From: Cylicocyclus nassatus
Taxonomy: Eukaryota > Nematoda > Chromadorea > Rhabditida > Strongylidae
Direction: 5' to 3'
NCBI GenBank assembly: GCA_958299035.1
Contig: CATQJL010000112.1
Span: forward strand, 65,379,117-65,443,116
DNA length: 64,000 nt
Shown: positions 10,377-22,114 of the stretch, one piece after another
How the letters are laid out: the number at the start of each line of letters is the position of its first letter
Position numbering within the stretch: position 1 is the stretch's first letter
The notes under the pieces: model-generated
The model's input: only the letters and a program-made list of their open reading frames with translations
Database searches by the model: none
Told to the model about the DNA's origin: nothing
Translations under genes and position numbers: made by a program

Positions 10377-11004
10377 TCTTATATATAAAGCTGAATGTAT
10401 GTTTGTCTGTATGTCTGTCTGTATGTGTGTACGTATGTTTCGAATAGAAGATTCCATTTCTGAACCGATCCGTACCAAAGTTGGCACACATACACTTCGG
10501 GCCCCGGCTGGTGTCATAGGCTACTTTTCGTCATCAATCGATATCGATTTTATCGATTTTTATCGATTTTTTTTGCAGAGTTCACCTACGGGGCTGGGAG
10601 TTGGAACAGGGGGGGGGGTAATCGAGCACGGGGATTCCGAATACAATATTAGTTTTCAGGATTATCGATTACTTTTATCGATTTTATCGATTTTTTGCAA
10701 AGTTTGACTTGCGGGGCTGGGAGTTTGCACAGGTGGGTAATCGAGCATGCTGATTACGAATACAATATTAGTTTTTAAGATCGTCCACTACTTTTATCGA
10801 TTTTCTCGATTTTTTTGCAAAGTCTGAGCAACGGTGCTGGGAGTTGGCACAGGGGGATAATCGAGCATGCTGATTACTAAAACAGCGGAAATATTGATTT
10901 GGCATGTGGACGTGGGCAGAGGGAAAGGTTCGTACAGGAATAGGGATAGTGTTCTTTGACATAGTGTTTTGACAGGGCCGGACGGAGCCGGGTAAGCCAG
11001 CTAG
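10377..11004 (+). mobile_element. Hel-1, 628-bp copy
   Basis: TC start at 10377, CTAG end at 11004, flanked by A (10376) and T (11005), the canonical Helitron target. It begins 2 bp after the previous Hel-1 copy ends. It holds about four of the 110-bp modules with GAGCATGCTGATTACGAATA. The 3' tail GACAGGGCCGGACGGAGCCG has a short CCGG/CCGG inverted repeat. It is non-autonomous. Confidence 0.8.
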
Positions 11005-11005
11005 T

Positions 11006-11706
11006 AACTTATAATAACGGGCTAAGGGTTGTTTACGTTTGTCTGTGTGTGTGTGAATCTCTGTCTGTCACGAAATTCGTAGAGCGAGTTCCAGCAACGG
11101 TCTTGAGTTGAAATTTTGGCCATAGCACTCTATCAGCATGTAGGTAAAGTGTGCAAAAGCACAAGCTGATCCGATAAGTGAAACATATGAAGATTGTGCG
11201 CCAAATGGATCCATGCGACTTCTGGCGCGTCCAAATGGGCCTGTAATTGGATTTTTTCCAAAGTCGTGGATTTATCTAACAAGTAACTCCGTAAATCATG
11301 GACTCTAGCGCAAAAAGTGAAAAAACATCTACTTTCACGCAAGATCGGCGCCCAAAAGAAAAAATTGCGTAGATAGTCGATTTGCGAAGGATTTACCTAA
11401 GAATTCAAGAAGATTTTTGCTTAGAGATGTAACGCACGGTTGTCATCATCCTTATGGCGACTACCAAGCCATTATAACTCCAGTAAGCGATTCAAACCCA
11501 CGATTTATCTTTTAAAGAGTACTTTCGTCCTCTCAAAATTACCGATCTTGCATAAAAAAGCTTTTGAAATGAGTATTTGTTTACAATTCATTCCCGATGT
11601 TCGGCATCGCGTGGTAGGTTTCAAAAACATTATTTTACGAGTTCGAGGAAGGCACGTGGATAGTAGGACCAGTGCGAGCCTCTGCGAAGCAGAGGTGACG
11701 CACTGG
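11006..11706 (+). mobile_element. Hel-2 Helitron-like element, copy 1
   Basis: Second family, about 700 bp. The 5' part is ACTTATAATAA then a GTCTGTGTGTGTG-rich stretch and CTGTCACGAAATTCGTAGAG. The body has GTGCAAAAGCACAAGCTGAT and TTTTTCCAAAGTCGTGGATT. The 3' end has a strong hairpin, CCTCTGC GAA GCAGAGG, then TGACGCACTGG followed by T. This matches the Helitron CTRR/T end with a hairpin just upstream. The first bases of the family consensus (TCATG) are altered here, next to the Hel-1 end at 11004. Confidence 0.65.
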
Positions 11707-11739
11707 TACCGTATAACCACCATAACTCTATGAGAGAGT

Positions 11740-12439
11740 CCTAATATGCAGAGGAAGTATGAAATTCGTAATCAGCATGTCGAATAAGTTCTCTGGACCA
11801 AACTCCAGCCGAAATCATGATTTTGGCTTCCTACAGTACACCAACCCGGGGAGACGTTCTGCGGAGAAAGTGTGATATATCTTTTCAGCGCGTAAGATAA
11901 CTCTTATACACGAAATCTGAGCAAGCTCTATGACAAAAAATTTTGGGGCCTGGATAGCCGAATAACGCCAAACTGATATTGTGTTCGTAATCAGCATGCT
12001 CGATTACCCCTCTGTGCCAACTCCCAGCCCCGTAGCTCAAACTTTGCAAAAAAAATTGATAAAAGTAATGGACGATTTGAAAAACTAATATTGATCAGCA
12101 TGCTCGATTACCCCCCTGTGCAAACTTCCAGCCCGCATGTCAAACTGTACAAAAAAATCGATAAAACCAATAAAAGTAATGGACGATTTCGAAAACTAAA
12201 ATTGTATTCGTAATCAGCATGCTCGATTACCCCCTGTGCGAACTCCCAGCCCCGTAGGTGAACTCAGCAAAGAAATCGATAAAAATCGATAAAATCGAGA
12301 AAAGTAGCCTACGACACCCGACCGGCCCCGAAGTGTATGTGTGCCAAGTTTGGTCCGGGTCGGTTCAGAAATAAAAATTTCTATTAGGAACGTACGTACA
12401 TACAGACATACAGACAGACATTCAGCTTTATATATAAGC
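11740..12439 (-). mobile_element. Hel-1 copy, reversed, 3' end missing
   Basis: Reversed Hel-1 sequence with its 5' end at 12439 (TTATATATAAAGCTGAATG on the minus strand; first base changed from T to G). Three or four modules with CGTAATCAGCATGCTCGATT lie at 11770-12250. It then matches the distal Hel-1 body (GGGGCCTGGATAGCCGAATA). It begins about 35 bp after the Hel-2 end, and no CTAG end is seen on its left side. Confidence 0.6.
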
Positions 12440-12805
12440 ATACATACAGCTTTCAAATGCATATATACACTTTGCAAAACCCAATGCAAAATTGTGAGAA
12501 AATCGAAAGAAAAAATGGGACTGAACTTATTACACAACCTTATAAAGTATTTGTCGTTGAGATTCGACCGAGGCGAAGAAGAAAAGAGTTTGAAAATGAA
12601 ATTTCCAAAACTGCCCGGAAACCTTTTTCACAGCCTAATAGGAAGGAAATGACTTTTCCACCAATGCCGACGCGTCTATATGAGACCATCGTCTGATGTC
12701 ATCACTATCGATAACAAAATGCGTTATTTACCGTACTTGAGTTGATGACTTTTGGCCAACAGCTTCCACATTGTCACAAAGGACATAAAATCATTTGTCA
12801 ATAAC

Positions 12806-12955
12806 ATGCACTCGTTTCGGCTATTCATTCTTCTGCATTTGCTGTTCAACTCTGTGTTTGCAAGAAAAGTTTTAGGACATTCCTTTGTTGTTGTCAAAAA
12901 CTTCTTTTATGCTATTCTGAAAAAGGCAAAAAGAAAGAAAGATGCGAAGTCCTAA
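12806..12955 (+). CDS. Small ORF with signal-peptide-like start and basic tail
   Basis: A 49-residue frame starting at ATG 12806. The first 19 residues look like a signal peptide: a positive charge near the start, then FILLHLLF, and VFA before a possible cleavage site. The remaining 30 residues are strongly basic, ending in KKAKRKKDAKS. I recognise no family. The ATG lies within a longer frame, so this start is a choice. It could be a secreted cationic peptide or a chance frame. Confidence 0.2.
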   Translation: MHSFRLFILLHLLFNSVFARKVLGHSFVVVKNFFYAILKKAKRKKDAKS

Positions 12956-12959
12956 CGCA

Positions 12960-14057
12960 TTTACGGCTAACACAATGTTAAACTCAAGTAGTAAGGACCT
13001 CCAAACATAAGCACTAATCAGGCTCACGATTACACTGTTAAGAGAAGCTTTAAAGGATGTAAATTTATGCAAGGAGTATTCATGAAGAGCTCGGATACAA
13101 ATACTTTATACTTATGTGACTTGGCACATTTGAAAGCCATTAATGAGTCAAAATTACTGAGATCCAAGAATGGCTGCCCTAACATCCGCGTCGACATTGA
13201 GAGGTCGACTTATTTCACACGCTTAAAACCTTTCGGCGGTATTTTTGGGGTGGAACGAGGCTAGTCAGGATGAAGGAGGCTGGTAGTTAGACGCTAGAAC
13301 AAATTTCTGTTAATCCGGGCGCCTGAAGAAGAGGATTCGGCAAAACGTTAGGCCGTTACTACCAAAAAAGACTCGCTACTAAATTTAAAGCCCTACTAGC
13401 CTTGCTTGGCCTACTCACCTCCACAATACATACCTGAGACAACCAAATGTGCTAAGCTAAAAATCGAAACTTGTAAGAAACGAGTTGAAATAAGGTACAT
13501 GTGTTAGGAACATGGAACATGAGTATCGGTTGTTGGGTAGTACGCTGAAATATTTACAGACTTTGTGCGCTTCAACCCCACAAAAATCGCTAAAATACCC
13601 TATTTTCCGGAGTAGAAGACGCATTTTTGTGCACCGCGCGCGAGCACTTTCGCGACGACGGGGGCGATGTGCGACGCTGCAGGCAGCGGTATCAACTTTT
13701 CGTAAGTTTTAAGCATTCTTTCTCTGTTAAATTTCTTGTGGCCATGTGTTGTTTGAAAAATCAGGCTGCTCTATCTTTACTTCATCATATGTCGCTAAAC
13801 AAAAATTTTACACTAAAACACTACTGTTATCTTTTGAAACTCGTCCAAGATTTGTCACTGAGTTTGTTTAAGTCTACATCTAGTCAAATTTTGGCTAAAC
13901 TTTTCCGAAAGTTGAAAGCACTGACATCCTGACTTTGAAGCGCCCATTCAGCAATCTCAAGGAGTATAGATAAGGGACCATTAAAGTTCAGATCAGACCC
14001 AAACCCAAATCTCGACCGCAACTTCCGCGTTAACGTTCGCGCGGCAGGTGCGCCTTA
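12960..14057. other. Unannotated sequence between elements
   Basis: Two overlapping plus-strand frames (13512-13712, 13627-13932) cross a GC-richer patch at 13620-13690 followed by a donor-like CGTAAGT near 13700. This might be a first exon, but there is no recognisable peptide and no partner exon. Nothing else is supported. Confidence 0.3.
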
Positions 14058-14059
14058 TA

Positions 14060-15264
14060 TTAAGTTGTTACATAAGTCTTGTTACACTTTAACTTCTTAC
14101 GACGATAAGTCATGCACCTCACATTCTTTACAGGGCTGTAGGGTACCATTCGATAGAGCAAAGCAAGCTTTACAAGATAGTTTGCAAAAGTTCGCACCAA
14201 CTTCGACCTATTGTAAGTTTGCATTCAAAATTTGAGCCGTACTGAAGGCTCAAAAATTAGTAAAAATTCATATCTTAGTTTAAGAAAATCTTTCGAATTT
14301 CCAACTTGCTTATAAAAATTGCACACTATATCAAACACTCATATTTACTGTTGCTTTATTTTTTCCTTATTTAGAAATTGAGAAAACGATGATCTTCTTG
14401 TTCTTACAAAAAAAAAGAGCTATGCTGTTTCTATTCATGTAGCTGTATATTACAAGCTAGAAGTATAACCGTAAATTTTCAGCTTTCCAGAAGCCCTAAT
14501 TCTCGAAAAATACCGAATTTAGCTTTTTTCACCCGGGTGTTCAACGCCAAATTAGTACTTCTCGGAAACTAAAAATTCTGGAAAGCTAAGAATTTTCGTT
14601 TATACTGGGCTTGTAGTATACAGCTGCGTAAATAGAAACAGCATATCTTCGTTTTTGTAAAAACAAGAAAATTTTCGTTTTCTCGATTTCTAAATAAGGA
14701 AAAAATACAGCAACGGTACATGTGAGTGTCTGATATAGTGTACAGCTTCTGTGAGCAAGCTGGAGATTTGTAGGATATTTTTGAACGAAGATATGAATTT
14801 GCAATTGTTTAAGCCATCTGTACAATTAAGATTTTAGATGCAAATTCACAGTGAATCGAAGTTGGTGCCAACTTTTGCGCACTATCTTGTAGAGCTTGCT
14901 TTGCTCTATCGTATGGTACCCTGCAGCCCTGTAAAGAATATGAGGTGCATGACTTATCGTCGTAAGAATCAAAGTGTAACAAGACTTATGTTATAATTTG
15001 ATACAATATCTTAACAATTTTTAGAAAAAAGAAAAAAACTTAAAAATTTTTCAAAAAAGTTCATACACATAGTTTACACTACTCAATAAATTTACTTCTT
15101 ATTATTGAAAATAGGTTTTACAGACCTTCCTTCCTTACTGAGGAGTTCCGGGGAAGGTCTGTAAATACTTTTACTCCGTCTAAGGGCAGGAACGAAACGG
15201 AGTTTTTGGTTATTTACACATTACATTGAAAAGCTTTACTTCTTATTATTATGTAACAACCTAA
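14060..15264. mobile_element. Mariner-type palindromic MITE (1.2 kb)
   Basis: TA flanks at 14058-14059 and 15265-15266. The left end is TTAAGTTGTTACATAAG and the right end, reversed, is TTAGGTTGTTACATAATAA; a TTAGGTTG-type end is typical of mariner elements. A long palindrome centred near 14530 runs from about 14060 to 15003, sharing the GGGCTGTAGGGTACCATTCG segment and AAGCAAGCTTTACAAGATAG. The last 260 bp contain small hairpins (ACAGACCTTCC/GGAAGGTCTGT and CTCCGT/ACGGAG). There is no transposase frame. Confidence 0.65.
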
Positions 15265-15852
15265 TACATGGGTGAGCCTTATACTCCGGAAAATAGGGTA
15301 GTTTTGTTTGGCATCCCACTATTTTCACTTCGTATAGCTGCTTCGCGTTTAGAATATATGTGGTCCTTCCTTCTTTCAATCTTGCAGACAAATAATCTAT
15401 CATTTAGGGGATTGCAATTTTTCAAGGTATCTAAGCCTCGAGCTATAAAGAAAGTTATTTTGATGAATAAACAGTAATTCAAAAATAGGAATTTCAAAAA
15501 GAGTGATAAGGAATTCCAATAAGCAGGCTTTTTCAGATATAGTTGAGACAGGATTATAATTTTGATGGCAATCAAAAAGGCTTCTACAGCCGTGTTTAAC
15601 GGTCCGATGGTCGGACTGGATAGGTTTGCAGGAAAGAAGGCAAAAATAGCCACATTCTGTTAATCTTGAGCACTCCGTCTTTATCAGGCCGATCGTTCAA
15701 GGAGATCCCGTGTCCGTCACAAGACTGCACATATAAGAATTGAACGTAGAGATTGCTAAATATTTTCCAACTTTTTTCAACAGGTTTTGGACCGGTGAAA
15801 CATGGTGCATCACGTGGAAATTGATGATCTTCCCGCAAAAAGTTTTGTCTTA

Positions 15853-16082
15853 AGGGCCGGGCATACTTCACGCGACTTCAGTCGCGGCGCGATTTGGCAA
15901 TTCGCCAGAAATCTACACATACAACACTAGCAAACTGCGCATGCATGGTCTGTACAGCTTACGTGGATTGATAAAATGCCCTATCTTCTGTATATTTAGA
16001 ATGTGCTTACAATGAGTTATGCCCAGTTGGAATATTGCCATATCGCGTCGCGACTGAAATCGCTTGAAGTATGCCTGGCCCT
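15853..16082. mobile_element. 230-bp MITE, family PH, copy 1
   Basis: Terminal inverted repeats of about 50 bp start AGGGCCGGGCATACTTCACG and end with the reverse. The flanking 3-bp target duplication is TTA (15850-15852 and 16083-16085). Two further copies (31531-31757 and 48388-48614) have the same length and their own 3-bp duplications. A 3-bp, AT-rich duplication fits PIF/Harbinger-like elements, though without a transposase this is an inference. Confidence 0.8.
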
Positions 16083-16419
16083 TTAGCTCGAGTGGCCGCT
16101 GTAAAGGGACATGTGCGTGTTTTTGTACTTCAAAGGTCGTACTATCGATAATCGTTTGGGATATATGAACAATGACAAATTGAACACGGTTGCAAGATTG
16201 TGTGGCAAAGGGAAAAACGCATGCGGCGTCGCAATTTTTCTTTGCTTTAGTCTCCAAACAGTGACTCTATCAACGATGAGCATCATGGCTAGGCGGGTGG
16301 GGGGGGGGGGGGGGTATTTGAGGAGTTTCTATAACTTTTTGAAAAGTTTTTCAAAATGTAGGTTGAAATTATGTGCAATGTCGGGCAAGAAGTGTGGCAC
16401 ACGACCGCCGTAGACGACA

Positions 16420-17094
16420 TTAATGACAGCTGAGCTTCTGATTTTATCAGAAAATAATTTTAATTTTCTAACTTCATTAGAAAGAAGAAGTCTTCCTCCT
16501 TCTAAAGATACCTTGATGAGCTGCAACCATGCATTCATCGTAGAGATAAAAATACAAGAAGACCACTTGAGATCAGATTACTTTAAGTTTAGGTCGCCAA
16601 AAGTCTGGAACACCGCAGAAAAATCTGAAATTGCCAGCATATGTGTTCTATGACCTACCCTTTGCGTCTGAGAAAAAATTGTGCTGTTTGGACGTCTCAG
16701 TGAAAAGTTATGATTTTCGGGAAAAAGCGGCAAATCATTCAAATCTGGCGTCTTCTATTGTAAACTCGAGAATTACAACTTTTCACAGGGACATCCACAG
16801 CACAGTTTTTTCTCAGATGCAAAGTGTAGGTCATAAAACTTGTATACTGACTACTTCAGATTTCTCTGCGGCGTTCCAGACTTTTGGCGACCTAACTTAA
16901 ATGGTCAAAGCTCAAGTAGTCTTCTTTTCCATTTTTATCTCTGCGACGAATGCATATTTGCGGCTGGTCGAGGTACCATAACAAAGGGGTAGGCTTCTTC
17001 TTTCTATTAAAATTAGAAAAAAGCAGATCCGTTGTTATAGCAGGAAGTTACAAATTTCAAAATATGAAACGACAGAACTTTCGGGACAACCTAA
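16420..17094. mobile_element. Foldback element with one mariner-type end
   Basis: A palindrome centred near 16745: AAAAGTCTGGAACACCGCAG on the left is matched by GCGTTCCAGACTTTTGGCG on the right, and the GACCTA/TAGGTC and AGTGAAAAGTTATGATTTTC segments pair as well. The right end, read inward, is TTAGGTTGTCCCGAAAGTTC, a mariner-type terminus, and is followed by TA at 17095. The matching left terminus is missing. A 17-base G run at about 16300 lies just outside the left arm. No transposase frame. Confidence 0.6.
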
Positions 17095-17126
17095 TATATC
17101 GCGAAGGAAGGCGGCCACAATATATA

Positions 17127-17715
17127 CAGGGTGTCCCGAAAAATGTGCACACTGTTTGATCGTTAATAACTCTCGTGTCATGAGGCCTTTCAAGAAGCTT
17201 GAGGCACCATTTGATCATCAAACACTCTTCATTACTGTAAAATTACGGTAGTAACTGAAAGCGATTTTTTGCCTCAGAAAAAGAACAGAGCCAGAAACTC
17301 TTGTACTTGACTAATCGAAGCCCTCTTTCTAAACATGGAATTTGCACTTTACTGTAATGCTCCCCTCATAAGTTATTTCAGGTCCGGAAACAAGTGTTTT
17401 TCCTGTGCTTGTCTGAAGCGTGGTTACACATTGAAGGAGCTCAAAAGTGGTGGAAACATGTGTAGTGAAATAAAACCTTGCTATAGGAAATTTCCACGTT
17501 TTTTGGATTTTTTTTTCATCAAAAGGCTTATTTCGAAGTGTTGCTTTATGCTGAAAGTTCATACCGTAATCCTACAGTAAGAGTGATTAGTGGTTCGCTC
17601 CGTACCGTCAATCCAAGTTGGACCTCGTACAAAATGGTGGCTCTTCTCGAAAGACCTCATGACCCGAGAGAGTTATTAACGATCAAACAGTGTTCACAAT
17701 TTTTGGGGCATCCTG
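17127..17715. mobile_element. CAGGGTGTCC MITE, copy 1 (589 bp)
   Basis: Flanked by TA (17125-17126 and 17716-17717). Ends are CAGGGTGTCCCGAAAAATGT and the reverse of it, followed by a shared subterminal CACTGTTTGATCGTTAATAA. Two other copies lie at 43359-44031 and 52663-53330. The TA target and the ends place it in the Tc1/mariner group. A subterminal TTACTGTAAAATTACGGTAG segment recurs, inverted, on the other side in all copies. No transposase. Confidence 0.8.
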
Positions 17716-17739
17716 TATATTCAATAGCTCAGATCTCGT

Positions 17740-18690
17740 AGTTTTTAAGCGAGAGATCTGAGTATATTAGTCTTCTCTAGTTTGAGTATAAGTTGCTGAG
17801 CGCAACCACTAAAGCGAAATTGGGACAAACTGGAAAGTCATAATCATTAAATTCAAAAGGCTCCCAATTTCTTAATATGCTGTTATTTAAGTGTGAGTTC
17901 TCATGTGGCAAAGAAGGAGTAGTGCTTTGTATATGTAAGAGGATTTATCTAACTCATCTTGAAAACGAAGTTAACAAAGTTAAAAAATAATCGTTTTACT
18001 TGTGTGGCCCAATATTTGAAATTCCCAGGATTTGCTCGAACTTGGTTCATAGAAGTTATTTGAAATGCTTATTACGTAATTACTCATTATAATTGATAAG
18101 GTTTCGCTATGTTTACTGTTCTACACGATGATAGGTCAGATACCTCAGTGTGCACCCACTCTGCATAAAGGGTCTGGCGTTGCTGACGAATATCGTGTTA
18201 CTGCCATCACTATCACCTCACTAAGACCCCTCTTCCTTCTGTGACCCCTCACTGCGATCCCCAGGTGTGGTGTACCACAGCCCACGCTTGACCCTGGTTA
18301 TATAAGAGGGTGCAGAAATTAAGTGAAGAGAAAGATGTATGATTTTTTAAGCCACATCAGGTGGCTCCGCAAATGGACTCGAAAGCCATCTAACTCCAAA
18401 AAAGGTTTGCCACGCCTTCAGTTCACGTGACTTTATTTTGAATAATTTTTCAGAATAATTTTGGTGTCATACAATCCTCTCTTCACTGCTAACAAGCCTT
18501 TTGTTACCTCGGGCCGCGTGAATTCTCTTGCTTGCAAGAAGAGCGTATTAGAGCGCGTAATTGTTGATTCGGTAGAGAATGGGATCGGTAAGGCAGTGAA
18601 GCATTTGTCTCCAGAAAAGGCGGATGTGGAACTGAAAGAGAGGTGGGGATAGGGTGATGGTGGGAGAGGGGGGGGGAGGGGAGAATCCGA
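17740..18690. other. Sequence with a family F related segment
   Basis: From about 18300 to 18520 it resembles, in reverse, 61020-61190 (AAGCCACATCAGGTGGCT and AAAGGTTTGCCACGCC, then the AATTATT-rich block). The part near 18455-18520 resembles 28700-28760 (TTTTGGTRTCATA then a GCTAACAAGCC-like block). It looks like a decayed repeat. No gene is seen in the remainder. Confidence 0.35.
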
Positions 18691-18698
18691 GGAACATA

Positions 18699-20243
18699 CA
18701 GTGCTAGCCATAGCTATAAAGCCACCCTGAAAATCACTGTAATTCGCTCTCTTTTTTTCGAAATTGTCTGAAAAACCACTATTCTGTGTGCAAACTAACG
18801 TTGTATCATTGACCAGAACGGCTCCCAATTTCATTGGTTTTGGCCGGAGAAAAATTGAAAATTTGAAAAAAGGGGTTCCCAAGGCTGGTCACAGCTATAA
18901 AGCCACCTCTCATTTCCAATCAGTACTACGTTTTTTGAACCTGAAATTTTTTGTACATATACAACATCAAAATATTAAACATTTAACACGCTTGGAAGCA
19001 GTCGCCTTTTCAAAAAGGAGATTCATCCTCATTTTTTGCTTCAAAATGTATAAAAAATTATAGTGCTTGGAAAAACTGCCTTTTTACCGAATTTTCAAGC
19101 ATTTGTTTGACTCGAATGAAGGTCCTTGGTTTCGCCGAGCCTTTGCAATGAGTATGGTGAAAAGTGCTGGACTCAACATTGCGTAATCGCTGATCTTGAT
19201 GAACGAGCCTCATCTTACCGAGGTGTAAGCACGCTTCTGAGACGCAAAACTTGATTTCTGACGCGCGAAAATTTCCGGTTGAAAGTTGACACCTTGTTCG
19301 CATGGTGACGTACTCATGCAGAAGCTGTCAGGCTTTTTACAAAGACGTACTTGCAGCAATGAACTCAAAACGCTTTGTCTGTAGTTCGGTTGTGCGCAGT
19401 GTATCTCACATGACTTCACATTTTACTACTTTAAACTCTTCTTCAAGTCAATCTTACAAAACTGTCAGGAATACTAGAATTTTGAAGTTTTGAGCGGTTT
19501 TCCGCTCGATGGAGAGGTCGGAGTGCGTCATGATCAGGCAGAGTGTACCACTCATTTTTGGAAGAAAAGCGTTCAAGGCGGAACCAAAATCCTGAGAGTT
19601 GCGATGATGTTCAAGCTATGCGCACGAGCTATCGTTGTACAGGCGACGTGCTGAGCACGTGACAGAGCTTTTCGGGCATTAGAACTCAATTTCTGCGGTT
19701 CGAAAACTCATCTACCTGGAGGTGGCGTAGAGGCTCGTTTATCGGTATCAGCGACTAAGCCATGTTGACTCCTGCGCTTTTCACCATATCCATCGTAAAG
19801 GCTCGGCGAAGCCTACGACCTTCATTCGCGTCAAACAAATGCTGGGAAATTTGGTGAAAAGGCAGTTTTTCCAAGCATTATAACTTTTTATACATTTTGA
19901 AGCAAAAAATGCAGGATGAATCTCCTTTTTGAAAAGGCGACTGCTTCCAAGCGTGTTAAATGTTTAATATTTTGATGTTGTATATGTACAAAAAATTTCA
20001 GGTTCAAAAAACGTAGTACTGATTGGAAATGAGAGGTGGCTTTATAGTTGTGACCAGCCTTGGGAACCCCTTTTTTCAAATTTTCAATTTTTCTCCGGCC
20101 AAAACCAATGAAACTGGGAGCCGTTCTGGTCAATGATACAACGTTAGTTTGCACACAGAATAGTGGTTTCTCAGACAATTTCGAAGAAAAGAGAGCGAAT
20201 TACAGTGGTTTTCAGGGTGGCTTTATAGCTATGGCCAGCACTG
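18699..20243. mobile_element. Tc1-like palindromic element with IR/DR ends (1.5 kb)
   Basis: TA flanks at 18697-18698 and 20244-20245. Left end CAGTGCTAGCCATAGCTATA, right end its inverse. The terminal box GCTAGCCATAGCTATAAAGC recurs about 180 bp inward on each arm (near 18883 on the left, near 20036-20060 reversed on the right), which is the IR/DR layout. Arms of over 600 bp pair around a centre near 19470. CAGTG at both tips with a TA target is Tc1-like. No transposase frame, so it is non-autonomous. Confidence 0.8.
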
Positions 20244-20245
20244 TA

Positions 20246-22114
20246 CAGTGACCTCCAAAAAGTTGCGGACAAGTAGCCCTCCCTTTTTCATCGCTCATTT
20301 TCAGATAGAAAACAAAGATGAAAAAATGATTGGATTGCATGTGGTGATAGGGATATCAAGAGCTATGCCCCACAAATTGCGCTTCCTGGAAAACATTTAA
20401 AAATTTCAAAAATCTTTCTTTAAAAAAAGTACGAAAATGGCCGCGTCACATTATAGCGGACAATAATTCTTCGAACGCGAAAATTTTCTTTCAGGTCTTT
20501 TATTGGAGCAAAAACAGAAGTTATCCGGACAGGTAAGCATTCTACACAGTAGAGCCCATCGAAGACAAATCGGGTAGCGATTACTTTCAAAAAAATCCAT
20601 GCTTGAATTTTGTTTTGCTTTTTTCAAAAAATAACTTCTGGTTCTCAACTTCTGGATCTCTTCTTCAAGCCAAATTTCTTCACATAAAAATCTATTTATG
20701 ACATTCCAACAAAGCTACTCGGATAAAATATATGCACTTTGCCATCCTCTATGCATCGGACGTGTGCTGATGAGTTTCTTTGGTGAAAATGGTTCTTGAA
20801 AGTGCGTGCACATGACCACACCTGCCCCTCACCACTGACTTGTGCCGTTTTACAGGCTTTTGGCTCAGCCGGCAGTCGCTCCTCGAACCTGTGAGTAGGC
20901 TCATTTAAAAGAGCGTGACTTTCCCAACCAAACAAGTTGAATTTGAGAGATTCCGGCGAATTTACGGATGGGATGAAAAAGCGCAGCTTCACTAGTAGGC
21001 TAAGGATTTGTCAGCTAAAGTCGAGCAAAGCTGCTTTCGCCACCAGTTCAATCCTGGAAGTTAAAAACTGTAAACTTTCTTGTAATAGATGTATTTCGAA
21101 GCTCTAAGGCTATTCTGGTGTTAATAAGCCTTAGCCTTCAAACCACGCCTAAGGCTGCGCTTCTTCACCCCATCCGTAGAATCTCCGGGATTTCCCAAAC
21201 TCAACCGCTTTGCATATAGTCCATACCGGTGTCGAGGAATTCGTGCTCTTTCGAAAATGAGACGACGTACAAGCTCCTGGAGCGACTGCCGGCTGAGTTA
21301 CAAGCCCGCAAAGCGGTGCAAGTTAGTGGTGAGGAAAGCATGGGTCATGTGCACGCACTGTTAAGAACCATTTTCAGCAAAGAAACCCATCAGCACACGT
21401 CCGATGTATAGAAGATGGCAAATAGCATACATTTTATCCGGATAGCTTTCTTGGAATGTCATGTTAGATTTTCATGTGAAGAAATTTGGTTTGAAGAAGG
21501 GAATTAGAAGTTATTTTTTGAAAAAAAAGCAAAATAAAATTCAAGCTCGGGTTTTTCTGGAAGTAACCCCCATCTACCCTAATCTCACGCGTATAAAGCG
21601 CACTTTTTCGAATTTTCAAGCGGGCCGCTCAGCCGCTTCACTGTATTCCGGAAAGAAGTCCTTACATAGCAGGATTTTCTCAAGCAACATACAGCACTTT
21701 ATATGGTCCTTTAGTTGTAAAATCCTTTGGCTTGTCTGGGCTGGTCGATTTTGGAAAAAAATCTCCCGCGCCTTATACGCTTGCAATTAGGGTAATTATT
21801 GTCCTCGATGATCTCTAGCTTATCTACCCAAAAAACTTTTGTTTTTGCTCCGAGAAAAGTCCTAAAAGAAAATTTTCGCGTTCGAAGAATTATTGTCCGC
21901 GACATTGTGACGCGGCCATTTTCGTATTTTTTTCAAAAAGATTTTCAAAATTTTTGTACCACATGTTTTCCAGGAAGCGCGATGCGTGGGGTGTAGCTCT
22001 TGATGATCCCTATCACCGCATGCAATCCAATCATTTTTTCATCTTTGTTTTATATCTGAAAATGAGCGATGAAAAAAAAAGGGCGAGTTGTCCGCAACTT
22101 TTTGGCGATCATTG
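20246..22114. mobile_element. Tc1-like palindromic element abutting the previous one (1.9 kb)
   Basis: It starts CAGTGACCTCCAAAAAGTTG at 20246, directly after the TA that ends the element to its left, and ends ..TTTTTGGCGATCATTG with TA at 22115-22116. A weaker internal copy of the end (TTATAGCGGACAATAATTC near 20451; reversed near 21889-21905) sits about 190 bp inward, again an IR/DR-like layout. The arms pair over hundreds of bases (for example ATTGGATTGCATGTGGTGAT near 20330 with 22000-22040). No transposase. A related fragment lies at 52440-52600. Confidence 0.75.

Noticed and set aside
16300..16316. 17-base G run as a telomere or quadruplex site
   Set aside because: A single homopolymer; no TTAGGC units. 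Likely slippage or a sequencing-prone run.
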